37,278 bases of DNA from Clostridia bacterium (GCA_022798895.1 JAAWNJ010000011.1:1-37278); one strand, 5' to 3'; positions 27,501 to 35,903 are shown, numbered from the stretch's first letter. Made by a program: numbers and translations. Notes: generated by a model not told the origin, from the letters alone.

Positions 27501-30500
27501 GAAGAAATGGACTTAAAAACAGTTGAAGACATTTATGATAATCAAATTACCATTAAACCAGGTGTAACAGCACCAGTTACACAAACAGGAGAACAAGGAC
27601 TATATGGTTCTGAAGGTATGTATATAAGACGTTGGTATCAACCATATAATGAAAAAGGAAGAACCCATTCTTATGGATTTACTTATACAGCATGGCAAAT
27701 GCTAGGAATTGGTGGATATGACGGAGGATATGTTACCTACTTTAGTGGAAAGAGTAAAAATGACTTAGATGCCATTCAAAAAGTAACCAAAGACCCAGAT
27801 ATGACTTGGAAGAAATTTAAAACGCAGCGTTATGAGTTAATGGAAAACAGTTGGAATACCATTCCATACTTAAACTCAGACGAATTAGTAGAAAAATATG
27901 TAGAAGCATTAAAATTAGATGCTGCAAACAATGATAGAAATGTTAGCAATAGTACAAATGTAAGAAGAGTGAATTACCATTACTTAAAACGTGTAACTGA
28001 TGATTTTAGAGCAGAAGTATTAGATGGAAATATCCAAAAAGTTCATATCAAAACAGCAGAAGAATTGAAACAAAAATTAACTCAAAATCCTTGTGCTTAC
28101 TATGTATTAGACAATGATATTGACTTATCTAGCATCACCGAAGGAAATGCTATTGTAGGTGGATACTTTATGGGAAAATTAGATGGGCAAGGACACAAAT
28201 TAACAGGAAATACGATTCCAATCTTTAACACCATTAAATTTGCTCATATTTCTAATCTACAAGTAGAAAATAGTAATATAACAAGTAGTTTAATGAATGT
28301 AGGAGCTTTGGCTAAAACATTAGAATATAGCCAAATGGAAAATGTACAAGGAAAAGACATTACCATATCTGCTACCAATAAACAAGTTGGTGGACTAATT
28401 GGTAGTACAGTATACAGTTTTGTAAAAAATGTACATGTAACTAGAAGCAATGTAGTAGGAACAACAAGAGTTGGAGGAATTTCTGGTTATGTTGGTCAAA
28501 GCCAAGTAGAAGAGTGTAGTGCAAATGGAATAGTACGTTCAACAGGAAATGCAGCTGGAGGACTAGTAGGAGAAATTTATAGTAAAACAACTCTTACAAA
28601 TTGTTATACAATAGGAGAAGTACAAGGAAACCAAGATATTGGTGGATTAGTTGGCTATGTCAATACTTCTTATATTATGAACTGTTTTAGTAATACAAAA
28701 GCTACAGGAAATGCTGGTATAGCAAGCTTTGTAGGACAAACAACAAATAACTCTATTATAAAAAATAATATTACCTTAGTAAATCAAACTGTAGGATATA
28801 AGTTTGATGGTAGAACAGCTAGTGATAAATTCAAGAACTTTAGTGGAAACTATGAAAATAAAGTCAATGTAGGAAAATCAACAACAACTAGAGCAGGTAT
28901 TGACTTTACAGGAAAAATTACAGAGATAGAAGGAACAGAAGTTAAGAAAGAAAGTTTCTATACAAACACTTTAACTTGGGATAATCATATTTGGGACTTT
29001 AGTAGAGTGGCAAGTGGAGGATTACCAAAATTAAAAAATGATGACCCTAATGATATAACAATGACAGGTGAAAGATATAGCATAACCAATGCAGAAGAAT
29101 TTGAAAGTCTATTAAAAGAACATAGAGAAGCAACATTTGTAATTGAACAAGATATTGACTTATCTACTTTAGAAAGCACGACTACCATTATTGATGGTGT
29201 GTTTATGGGAAGAATTGAAGGAAATAACCATACATTAAGAGGCAACAAAGTACCAATCTTCCATACAACTCGACATACTTATATTGAAAACTTAAAAATA
29301 GAAGGAAGTAACATCAATAAAAATGAGACAGATGTAGGAGCACTTACTAAAATAGCAGATAATATAGAACTTAAAAATGTGATAGGAAAAGATATCACAG
29401 TTACAAACAGAAGAGATGATACTGGTGGATTAATTGGTATTATGACTTATGGAGACCTAGAAAATGTACATGTCATTGGAGGAAATGTAACAGGAACTAA
29501 CCGTGTGGGAACACTTGCAGGATATATTGGATATTCTAACATAAAAGCATGTAGTAGTAATGGAACTGCTACTGGTACAGGTAATGCTGTTGGTGGCTTT
29601 ATGGGAGAAATCACCAATGGAACAATGGTTGAAAACTGTTATGCAAGAGGAATAGCTAAAGGAAACCAAAATGTTGGTGGATTTGTAGGACTTTTAAGTA
29701 AAGCATCTACAATAAGCAATTCTTTGAGTATAACAAAAGTAGATGGAACAGATAGTGTTGCAGGATTTGTAGGGCAATCTATTACAAATTCTATTGTTAA
29801 AAACAACATAGCATTAGGAAATCAAGTTAGACAGCACTATAAATTTGATGGCAAAACGGTTCAAGAACAACTAGCAACATATGAAGGAAATTATGAATAT
29901 GAAGGAAATAAAGGTATTTCTATTGGAGAAAGAGAGGACATTGACTTCACAGGAAAGATAAACGTAGCAAACAGAGAAAATGTAACAAGCAAAGACTTCT
30001 ATACCAATACTTTAGGCTGGAATGAGGAGGTTTGGGACTTTAGTACAGTTGCGTCTTGCAAGACACCAACCTTAAAGAATAGTGACCCAAATGAGAGCAT
30101 GGAAATTCATATACCAGTTCATGAAATACGTACCGAAGAAGAATTTAGAACCTTAATAGAGAAGTATCCAGATGAAAACTTTACATTAGAAAATGATATT
30201 GACTTATCTAGTTTAGAAAGTACAGGGGCTATCATTAGTGGTGAATTTATAGGAGAGATAGATGGAAAAAATCATAGCTTAAAAGGAAATACTGTTCCAA
30301 TCTTCCATACGATTCATTATGCAAAACTTGCTAATTTGAAATTAGAAGGAAGCAATATCAATAAAAATGAAACAGATGTAGGAGCACTTGCTAAAATAGC
30401 AGACAAAGTAGAACTTACGAATGTATTAGCAAAAGATATTAAAGTAGCTAATAAAAATAATAATACAGGTGGTCTAATTGGTATTATGACTTCTAGTGAT

Positions 30501-32219
30501 TTGGAAAATGTACATATCATTGGAGTAAATGTTACAGGAACTAGCCGAGTAGGAATGCTTACAGGTTATGTAGGAGCATCTCATATCAAAGAAAGTAGCA
30601 GTAATGGTGTTGCGATAGCTTCTGGAAATGCTTGTGGAGGATTGATAGGAGAAGTGATTAATAATACAACCATTGAAAATTGTTATTCTCTAGGAAATGC
30701 CAGAGGAAATCAAGATATAGGAGGGCTTGTAGGAATTTTAAGAGAGTCTAATATAACAAAGTGCTTTAGTACAGTGAAAGTGCTAGGAAATGCAGGCGTA
30801 GCAGGACTACTAGGAAAAGCAGAAGGAAATTCTGTAGTTAAGAATAATATTGCACTAGGAAATCAAATGAAACAATATAAGTTTGATGGAAGAACAGCAA
30901 GTGACCAGATAGAAGGCTTTGAAGGAAATTACGAATATGAAGAAAATACAGGAATTTCAACTGGGGCAAGAGAAGATATCGACTTTACAGGAAAAATCAG
31001 TGTAGCAACCAAGCAAGATATTATGAATGAAGCATTTTATACGAATACTTTAGGATTTGATACCAAAGTTTGGGATTTAAGCTATGTAAGCCAAGAATGT
31101 ATTCCAAAGTTAAAAAATTGGGATCCAAATGAAAAGACACTAATTCATAAAATAGAAACTTATGCAATACATTCTGCAGAAGAATTTAAAGAATTATTAC
31201 AAGCGCATCCAGATGCTATATTTACCATCGAAGATGATATAGACTTTTCTAATATGAAGTATGATTGGAAAGGGTCATGGTCAGTAATACCAGGTGAATT
31301 TTATGGAGAAATTAGAGGTAATAACCATACGATTTCTAACCTAGCAAATGCAGCACTATTTGAACATTTTTCAGGAAAAGTAGATGGACTAAACATGAAA
31401 GATTATGCTTATGGAGTAAATTGGAAAGATGGATTTATTAATTGGAGTTCAAGTAACCCAATGAGATCTAAGATTGCAGCTTTTGCACTAAAAGCAACTA
31501 ATGCAACATTTACCAATATGAAATTTACCAATATGACTATGCTAGGAAATACAGGTGTTGCAACTATGGTTGTGGAAGATGAAAATTGTACTTATGAAAA
31601 TATTCATATTGAAAAGGCTTATGTAAATGGCAGAAGCTATGGAAACAAACTATCAGCAATGGTTGCAGTTAAAACAGGAGGAAGTATCAAGAATTGTTAT
31701 GTACAAGGAGAAATATATGGAAGTGGTAAGCGAGCTGCTGGTATAGTAGCCTTATCACAAGGAGACGTTACTATCGAAAATGTAATAGCAAATGTTTACA
31801 TGAGTTGTAGTGAAAGTCAGATATATCCTGATAATACAGAAACTTGGGGCGGATTTGTTGGTGAAGTAGGAACTGGAAACTTAACTGTAAAAAATTCAGC
31901 AATGATTAATAAACTACAACAAAATAACAATCCAATTAACAAATTTATAGCAACTGTAGTAGATGGCGCAAATGCAACTTTTGAAAATTGCTATGAAAAT
32001 GAAGATGCAAATGGAACAGCAAGTGACACAATAGACGGTATAAGTATAGCTACTAATGCTGAGTTGTTGACAAAAGAATTCTACACAAGTAGACTACTTT
32101 TAGATGAAAGCATTTGGAATTTAGACAATATTGCAGAAGTAGATATAACAAGTGCTGATAATAAAGTAGTAAGATTTATCACTTTTGGTTTAATAAATTT
32201 GTTATTATGTAGTAAATAA
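21543..32219 (+). CDS. Giant dockerin-bearing M26 zinc metalloprotease
   Basis: A 3558-residue secreted protein; ATG 21543 is favoured because GGAGG (21529-21533) overlaps the ATG at 21534. Order: signal peptide (1-30); dockerin-like pair ELNDDGIIDYNDASLLESHL and DMDSDGEIMVTDLSLL (about 32-90); four tandem Ig-like units of about 210 residues (about 95-935); GLUG-type beta-helix (about 1050-1300, VGGIVGEIGYGSTIEDCY); M26 catalytic region with TWTHETGHNQ, His1850-Glu1851-His1854 and likely third ligand Glu1882 in GTEDYTDGNTTQGFGDG; then four GLUG modules of about 345 residues. M26 enzymes include streptococcal IgA1 protease and ZmpB. No LPxTG or anchor is seen; the last residues (FITFGLINLLLCSK) are odd. 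Confidence 0.88.
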   Translation: MKEKAKKIITISIFSTLFLMLSLGVIYAANIISSKGELNDDGIIDYNDASLLESHLIHIQDLPEDKIFNADMDSDGEIMVTDLSLLIKKIENEREYTVELIDLDTPNYYPKKGEEIEITFGAIINYGDVRIEKVIINEQEYTVQNENGIYKIKVNVGEQAGKQEYKISKVILNTDAEVKMNDTFTVSVLKEQPFIEESSYKLEETFEGKAYINFNLVDGEQSITSAQFSVYEISNASAQVNQTEGLQTEIVQTNITAGENRQEVPVEEGKTYRVVINVAYNLAKDQIEGKEYQAESFIYSKEFIMALDYQLSISDIQTLKDGQQSNKFAKKEPITIQFDSTNIAYEGTGSQNFEPSTITVNNKEYEITKQEDRYLATIDGLEQTGENTITIEKVKLKNGKEIVLETGNTVTITIDAQKPVISNLETEENVQEKNMKVTFHIEDAAKSIQSAKVVLYDSGENIIASQDITTEEIENGNVEKIFNTKTTDSYIIKVIATYQETEDHIITDSVLFEREITANRFATIVNAKVEPATTEKNKTVKITYEIETNSESEVAKIRVNNLDCIATKIANGKYEVITEVGEEAKVLQLTASRIIFADQAEATIDNTVEVNVLRDIPKIEEIKQEDNLESNQVTVTFTLVDPDSSFITGKVQLVKPAVDGEPEQVIQEPIIQREGEHGKVVFENVEIDKEYTARFIASYNRYPEGDENIEENQVIREARIMLVGDYNLQVSDLKTANKEKDTKYFEKKKEIVLSFNCTNATSFLPEKAIINGEEYVLKHIEGTNQYTTKLAGLEESGVKEYKLETIILDNKRFLDIEPEQKIKIEVLKEKPNITNFGYKEDDTDKNKVVASFNLEDVETTISNGTIVIFDDHKNEIKTQNLVIGNNQITFDKIDSEYYNIKVKASYDLDTNALGAGENEYEEQVILQEEIDFTERKIQLKDIQDVRLYHIYYGFPMEVKNIDSNDIIENPENFVAKVKMKNMPDMHANIKSCRVEQRKVLLELDVENTIIYKGDERQAKVEVPFGVMGNAGSYVKNESFEDLLYQMRQYPTGTFNLTKDYDASEYEVDTLTYFGDGMFEGTINGNGHTIYNLQKPIFNEIERATIKNLVIENAYITSKVGVWQKGFIANEIYSKTVVSNVHIKNSTISTYKQFYTFGPIAGRLSGSRVEKCSVTNLSIVAQRGEGSRRVGGIVGEIGYGSTIEDCYVTGEIEGSWEVGGIVGGVQDSMYQQNTIKHCIAKVNINGTSGPGNVGGIAGNANGAGRIKLVQNISLAQGSKSYKTHGSAITLDPDTFNYEMIESNLTANAENSNGLIKEFAKNEFNGDFCLEQAGFSNQIWNLDDKNYENIPTLKGYDPNSKQEGATTGNYIPDVERLKKMSDYDPNKEVAYSNLYKLMPFFDAKYLVVDGARISEDDVLNQKQIKTILPYNAKNEFVLTLTEENYQSIDHINVVFADDTTKQYQLKYKNMNNHVVSYKLEELGIEYNFDKYVLKQDSEVVKKLVDYILTLDYDKDLKPLVAPINLGDRIYKDFFNETIKTEESAKEFVLNFLGNVNGYSITIDNPILDRYIYDYLTKITNKLKQYMFAYNYYSRFYGFKVSDMKVSDIVFFKGELYNTGVNTNTLVNLCLASTSLGSHVSYLFYEESLGPCVGFTTVSEFVEHNIKMFANNQEPNDWFAENFNGMLVEVPAKGYEDSIDYRAWTQLKKQKKFILPMLTLPEDSGYMISAPTTFLVGSQRLYIREPGNQAQIQNLQNLMKNFANQVGVFYTTAAGFIEPSIFNKVCDIAIDTTVLPVLGEQKKGTSTDPFCKNFNELLNEWFTIRAVAAYSGSQRIYYVVDNTLTSYGRTWTHETGHNQCNFLFFKRNGFRPVGGCNNNDGSGTEDYTDGNTTQGFGDGAVNFNLSYNYNSSQVITTNLTTERINSTEKIESYYKRMFEAIDFLDYAEAKAFLQLTPEEQSKVAVQIYYPNAPGNYANVGWKPITKEEFEEMDLKTVEDIYDNQITIKPGVTAPVTQTGEQGLYGSEGMYIRRWYQPYNEKGRTHSYGFTYTAWQMLGIGGYDGGYVTYFSGKSKNDLDAIQKVTKDPDMTWKKFKTQRYELMENSWNTIPYLNSDELVEKYVEALKLDAANNDRNVSNSTNVRRVNYHYLKRVTDDFRAEVLDGNIQKVHIKTAEELKQKLTQNPCAYYVLDNDIDLSSITEGNAIVGGYFMGKLDGQGHKLTGNTIPIFNTIKFAHISNLQVENSNITSSLMNVGALAKTLEYSQMENVQGKDITISATNKQVGGLIGSTVYSFVKNVHVTRSNVVGTTRVGGISGYVGQSQVEECSANGIVRSTGNAAGGLVGEIYSKTTLTNCYTIGEVQGNQDIGGLVGYVNTSYIMNCFSNTKATGNAGIASFVGQTTNNSIIKNNITLVNQTVGYKFDGRTASDKFKNFSGNYENKVNVGKSTTTRAGIDFTGKITEIEGTEVKKESFYTNTLTWDNHIWDFSRVASGGLPKLKNDDPNDITMTGERYSITNAEEFESLLKEHREATFVIEQDIDLSTLESTTTIIDGVFMGRIEGNNHTLRGNKVPIFHTTRHTYIENLKIEGSNINKNETDVGALTKIADNIELKNVIGKDITVTNRRDDTGGLIGIMTYGDLENVHVIGGNVTGTNRVGTLAGYIGYSNIKACSSNGTATGTGNAVGGFMGEITNGTMVENCYARGIAKGNQNVGGFVGLLSKASTISNSLSITKVDGTDSVAGFVGQSITNSIVKNNIALGNQVRQHYKFDGKTVQEQLATYEGNYEYEGNKGISIGEREDIDFTGKINVANRENVTSKDFYTNTLGWNEEVWDFSTVASCKTPTLKNSDPNESMEIHIPVHEIRTEEEFRTLIEKYPDENFTLENDIDLSSLESTGAIISGEFIGEIDGKNHSLKGNTVPIFHTIHYAKLANLKLEGSNINKNETDVGALAKIADKVELTNVLAKDIKVANKNNNTGGLIGIMTSSDLENVHIIGVNVTGTSRVGMLTGYVGASHIKESSSNGVAIASGNACGGLIGEVINNTTIENCYSLGNARGNQDIGGLVGILRESNITKCFSTVKVLGNAGVAGLLGKAEGNSVVKNNIALGNQMKQYKFDGRTASDQIEGFEGNYEYEENTGISTGAREDIDFTGKISVATKQDIMNEAFYTNTLGFDTKVWDLSYVSQECIPKLKNWDPNEKTLIHKIETYAIHSAEEFKELLQAHPDAIFTIEDDIDFSNMKYDWKGSWSVIPGEFYGEIRGNNHTISNLANAALFEHFSGKVDGLNMKDYAYGVNWKDGFINWSSSNPMRSKIAAFALKATNATFTNMKFTNMTMLGNTGVATMVVEDENCTYENIHIEKAYVNGRSYGNKLSAMVAVKTGGSIKNCYVQGEIYGSGKRAAGIVALSQGDVTIENVIANVYMSCSESQIYPDNTETWGGFVGEVGTGNLTVKNSAMINKLQQNNNPINKFIATVVDGANATFENCYENEDANGTASDTIDGISIATNAELLTKEFYTSRLLLDESIWNLDNIAEVDITSADNKVVRFITFGLINLLLCSK
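28035..32150 (+). repeat. Four tandem ~1040-bp modules in the protease gene
   Basis: Units begin near 28035, 29072, 30118 and 31160. Each starts with an AEEFxxLL...-DIDLSSL element, runs through GLUG repeats (VGGLIG) and ends in xFYTNTLxW..VWDFS...LPKLKN-DPN. Units two and three are the most alike in DNA (29301-29345 against 30346-30390 differ at only a few bases), a setting for recombination and copy-number change. Unit four is divergent and ends irregularly. Confidence 0.8.
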
Positions 32220-32251
32220 AATTCTTAGAAGAAGGCCGTAAAAGCCTATAG

Positions 32252-32296
32252 AAAATGAGATTTAAGTTATATTGTTAACTTAATCTCATTTTTTTT
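32252..32296 (+). terminator. Terminator after the protease gene
   Basis: AAATGAGATTTAAGTTA (32253-32269) pairs with TTAACTTAATCTCATTT (32275-32292 region) with one bulge, followed by eight T. Directly after it lies GTACGACAG (32298-32306), the inverse of CTGTCGTAC at 16511-16519. Confidence 0.85.
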
Positions 32297-32380
32297 GGTA
32301 CGACAGGCCAGTTAATTAACAAAGACCAAAACGGAAGTATATATCGTCAACTGTATAGAGAAACATAAGCACATTATATA

Positions 32381-32413
32381 GCTATAGTGTCATAAAATGT
32401 GAAAGCTTGTCAG
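32381..32413 (+). repeat. 33-bp direct repeat, copy 2
   Basis: Identical to 20256-20288 in the same orientation, 12.1 kb downstream and 62 bp before the penicillin-binding protein gene. No minus-strand gene lies beyond it to justify a promoter role, so it is best seen as a boundary or duplication mark. Confidence 0.85.
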
Positions 32414-32475
32414 TTCTCTTTTGTGTATAGCTTGAATAAAATAGAAACAAGAAAAAAGATAGGAGAAAACTAAAA

Positions 32476-34408
32476 ATGCGAAATTCTAAAAAGAGCTTGC
32501 GTGAAGTTTTAGATAAGAAACAATTAATCAAATGGAAGAAAAAGAAAAAAGAGGAAGTGGTTGATCTAAAAAAAGAGAAAAAAATAGCGCAAAAGGGAAT
32601 GAAGAAAAAGTTTGGAAAAGAAATAAAAAGCAAAAAAATAAAAGTGAAAGCAGAAGAAAAAATAGGAGATGTCACTAGAAAGAAAAGAATGAGAAATGAA
32701 ATTGTCATTTTGTGGATGGTTCTTTTAGTACTTCTTTTTCGTATTGGATGGATACAATTTGGTGAAGGTTCAAAGTTGCAATCTATGGCTTATGTACAGC
32801 AAACCCTAGACAGAAGTATTAATCCTAAAAGAGGTACTATTTATGACGCAACAGGAAAGAATATCTTAGCAGTTAGTAGTACAGTAGAGACGATAACAGT
32901 TAATCCAGGAAATATTGCTAAAGAAGATAAAGAAAAGGTAGCAAGAGCACTAAGTGATATTTTAGAATTAGATTATGAAACTGTGTTAAAAAGAGTAACC
33001 AAAAAAAGCTCTATAGAAACCATTAGCAGAAAAGTAGACAGAGAAAAGACAGATAAATTACGAGTTTGGTTAAAGGACAATAAGATTACAAAAGGGGTTA
33101 ATATTGATGAAGATACAAAAAGATATTATCCATATAATAATTTAGCTTCACAAGTCATTGGATTTTCAGGAAGTGATAATCAAGGACTAGATGGAATTGA
33201 AGCAGTTTATGATGAACAATTAAAAGGACAAAAGGGAAAGATAGAGAGATTAACGGATGCCAAAGGTGGAGATATTGAAGAAGTGCATGAAAACTATGTG
33301 GATGCAATTGATGGAAATGATTTGGTATTAAGTATTGATGCGACCATACAAGGAATTGCAGAAAAATATCTAAAAGAAGCTTGCATTGATAATAAATGTA
33401 CAGACGGCGGAAATATTGTAATCATGAACCCAAAAACAGGGGATGTTCTAGCAATGGCAGGTTATCCAAACTATAACTTAAATGAACCATTTGAACCTTC
33501 CACAGATGAACTAAAAGCATCATGGGAGGGAATGTCACAAGCTGATAGAAATAAAGCGATGATGGCACTTTGGAGAAATAAAGCAGTAAGTGATACTTAT
33601 GAGCCAGGGTCAGTCTTTAAGCTAATTACAGCATCAGCATCCTTAGAAGAAGGAATTACGACACCAGATAAAGAAGGGGAATTTTGCTGCACAGGTGGTA
33701 TTGAAATAGCAGGAGTTAGAATTAAATGTTGGAGATATTATAGACCACATGGCAGTGAATCTCTAAGGCAGGCACTCATGAATTCTTGTAACCCAGTATT
33801 TATAGGATTAGGACAAAAAATTGGTGTACCAACTTATTATAGTTACCTAAATAAATTTGGACTTCTAAAACCAACAGGAATTGATTTATCACGGAGAAGC
33901 AACTAGTATTTTCTTAAAAGAAAACAAAGTAGGACCAGTAGAACTTGCAACTATTGCCTTTGGGCAAAGATTTGAAATTACACCCATTCAATTAGCAACA
34001 GCAGTTAGCAGTATTGCTAATGGGGGTGTCAAAATTACTCCTAGAGTAGTCAAGAAAATCATTAATAGTGAAACAGGAGAAGTGACAGAAATACCTGTGA
34101 AAACAGGAGAAAGAATTATTTCAGAAGAAAATGCGAAATCTATCTTAAGTATGATGGAAAGTGTTGTAGCAGAAGGAACAGGAAAAAATGCACAAGTAGT
34201 GGGATATCGTGTTGGAGGAAAAACAGGAACTTCAGAGGATGGAGTGAATACCAATAAATATGTAGCATCTTTTTGTGGTGTGGCACCAATATCAGATCCG
34301 CAAGTAGTTGCATTAGTAACATTATATAATCCAACAGGAGAAGGAGGACACCAAGGAGGTGTGTGGGTAATTTTAACAACACTCGAAACTTTGAGAAGAG
34401 TTTCGTAA
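32476..34408 (+). CDS. Class B penicillin-binding protein (FtsI/SpoVD type), shifted and 3'-truncated
   Basis: A septal or spore peptidoglycan transpeptidase, start ATG 32476 behind ATAGGAGA. A very Lys-rich tail (1-72) precedes the membrane helix (IVILWMVLLVLLFRIGWIQF), then the PBP dimerisation domain (NPKRGTIYD) and transpeptidase domain: Ser379 in GSVFK, Ser437-Cys-Asn (SxN) and KTGTSEDG after the shift. The zero frame reaches TCA CGG AGA AGC AAC TAG at 33889-33903; skipping the C at 33892 gives GEATSIFLKENKVGPVELATIAFGQ, the expected continuation. Near 34363 homology ends after GEGGHQGGV; the tail WVILTTLETLRRVS is foreign, so the last part of the domain is missing. Belongs directly after ftsL in the usual dcw order. 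Confidence 0.88.
33892..33895 (+). other. Candidate +1 recoding site CGGA in the PBP gene
   Basis: In-frame CGG (33892-33894) after TCA. Skipping C and reading GGA as Gly restores TGIDLSGEATS; family members have GIDLPGE here. The zero frame stops at TAG 33901-33903 after AGA AGC AAC. Confidence 0.65.
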
Positions 34409-34600
34409 GTGTCGGCTATATGCGTTAACTTAACAACACACATTAAAACTATTGAAAAATCAGTAATAATATAAACTATTAAACCATGAGAAAGTAATTA
34501 AAAGTTGTTATGTTTTATGAGATACGGTTTTCAAGAAGGGGTTAGATTAATAATAGAGTGTTTTGAAGAAATATCTAAAAAATAAAAAGTTTTACATATC

Positions 34601-34629
34601 TTGAATAAAATTAATATAAATTATATAAT
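34601..34629 (+). promoter_or_regulatory. Promoter of the restriction endonuclease gene
   Basis: TTGAAT at 34601-34606 and TATAAT at 34624-34629, spacer 17 bp; CGGAGGAAT precedes ATG 34662. The stretch 34409-34600 is AT-rich and holds no gene; CGAAACT (34384-34390) and AGTTTCG (34399-34405) form a small hairpin at the PBP end. Confidence 0.7.
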
Positions 34630-34661
34630 AAAGTCGAAAAAAGAATTCGGAGGAATTATAT

Positions 34662-35774
34662 ATGTTTATTGAAAATCAAGATAGTAATTTAATAGAGGAT
34701 TATACTGATTTATTAAAAACAATAGGAGCATTATCAAATTTATTTTCAGAAAGCCATACACCTTATTTAGATTATAGAGTAGTAGAAAATATATTTTGCA
34801 AATCATTCAAAGCTATTAATTTGGCAAGATTTGATTGTTCAGCTGATGCTAAAAAAGATGATATAGGAATAGGAATTAAGACTTTTTTACATAAAACTAA
34901 AAATCAAAAGATTGCAGAATTCAATGAGTTTGCAAAAGAACTAAGAAATAAAGAGCCAGAAGAACAAGTAATGTTAATAAGTAAATTAAGAAATGAAAGA
35001 ATAGAATTTACAAAAAGAAATTATGGTATAAGTAAAATGATATACCATTTAGTAACAAGAGATGACTCAAAATTTTATGTTTTAGAAACAGATATGGATA
35101 CTATAAATATGGAAAAAATTAAAATTATAAAAGCTACAGATAGTTCATTGAAGTTTAAAGATGATAAAAATGAGTATTCTTTTAACTTTTCTAAAAGTAC
35201 TTTGTATAAGAAGTTTGATTTAGATAATATATTAGTCGAGATGCCAGTAAAAATAATTAAGGATCCATATGAATTTTTGAAATATGCTATGATGAAAAAT
35301 GTAGAGTTTATAAAAAGGAATGAAGAAAAAGATGTGCCACATGTTATAATACCATTATTTTCGGAATCAAAAGGAGAAAAGTTTGTGGCAGAAAAAAGTG
35401 GGTTAAATCAATGGAATGCTGGAGGAAGAAAAAGAGATATTAATGAAGTATATATTCCAATTAGAGCAGATTTTTATAGAGAAAATCCAAACTTTTTGCC
35501 AACTAGAGATAAAGCTTTTAATGTAAGACTACCTAATGGAAATGTAATAAGTATGAAAGTATGTCAAGATAATGGAAAATCACTTATGAGTAATCCAAAC
35601 AAAGCATTAGGATTATGGCTATTGAGAGATGTTCTTCAATTAAGAGAAGGAGAGTTACTTAAATATGATAGATTAAAAGAATTAGGAATTGACTCAGTAA
35701 TTTTATATAAACACAATGATGAAGAATATAGTATAGATTTTGTAAAAGAAGATAATCTTGAAGAAAAAGAGTAA
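34662..35774 (+). CDS. Type II restriction endonuclease (NgoFVII-like C-terminus)
   Basis: A 370-residue protein. The N-terminal half has RFDCSADAKKDDIGIGIKTFL, an acidic/Lys arrangement resembling a PD-(D/E)XK nuclease site (Asp...IGIK). The C-terminal part carries EKSGLNQWNAGGRKRDINEVYIPIRADFY, a segment I associate with B3-like DNA-binding domains of type II endonucleases of the NgoFVII group. It lies 129 nt before a C5-methyltransferase in the same direction, the layout of a type II R-M system. It is more AT-rich than its neighbours and begins right after the broken PBP end, consistent with horizontal arrival. Recognition site unknown. Confidence 0.75.
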   Translation: MFIENQDSNLIEDYTDLLKTIGALSNLFSESHTPYLDYRVVENIFCKSFKAINLARFDCSADAKKDDIGIGIKTFLHKTKNQKIAEFNEFAKELRNKEPEEQVMLISKLRNERIEFTKRNYGISKMIYHLVTRDDSKFYVLETDMDTINMEKIKIIKATDSSLKFKDDKNEYSFNFSKSTLYKKFDLDNILVEMPVKIIKDPYEFLKYAMMKNVEFIKRNEEKDVPHVIIPLFSESKGEKFVAEKSGLNQWNAGGRKRDINEVYIPIRADFYRENPNFLPTRDKAFNVRLPNGNVISMKVCQDNGKSLMSNPNKALGLWLLRDVLQLREGELLKYDRLKELGIDSVILYKHNDEEYSIDFVKEDNLEEKE

Positions 35775-35789
35775 ATTTAGAAAAAACTA

Positions 35790-35818
35790 TTTACAAACAA
35801 CAGTTCTTGGTATATACT
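35790..35818 (+). promoter_or_regulatory. Own promoter of the methyltransferase gene
   Basis: TTTACA at 35790-35795 and TATACT at 35813-35818, spacer 17 bp, stronger than the endonuclease promoter. Separate control would let methylation precede restriction. CGGAGGAAGAGATA precedes ATG 35904. Confidence 0.7.
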
Positions 35819-35903
35819 GCATAAAAATAAAGGAAATTTTTCATAAAGAGCTGCTTTTTTATAAAAGTTATGATAAGATAGCAGAAAAACGGAGGAAGAG
35901 ATA

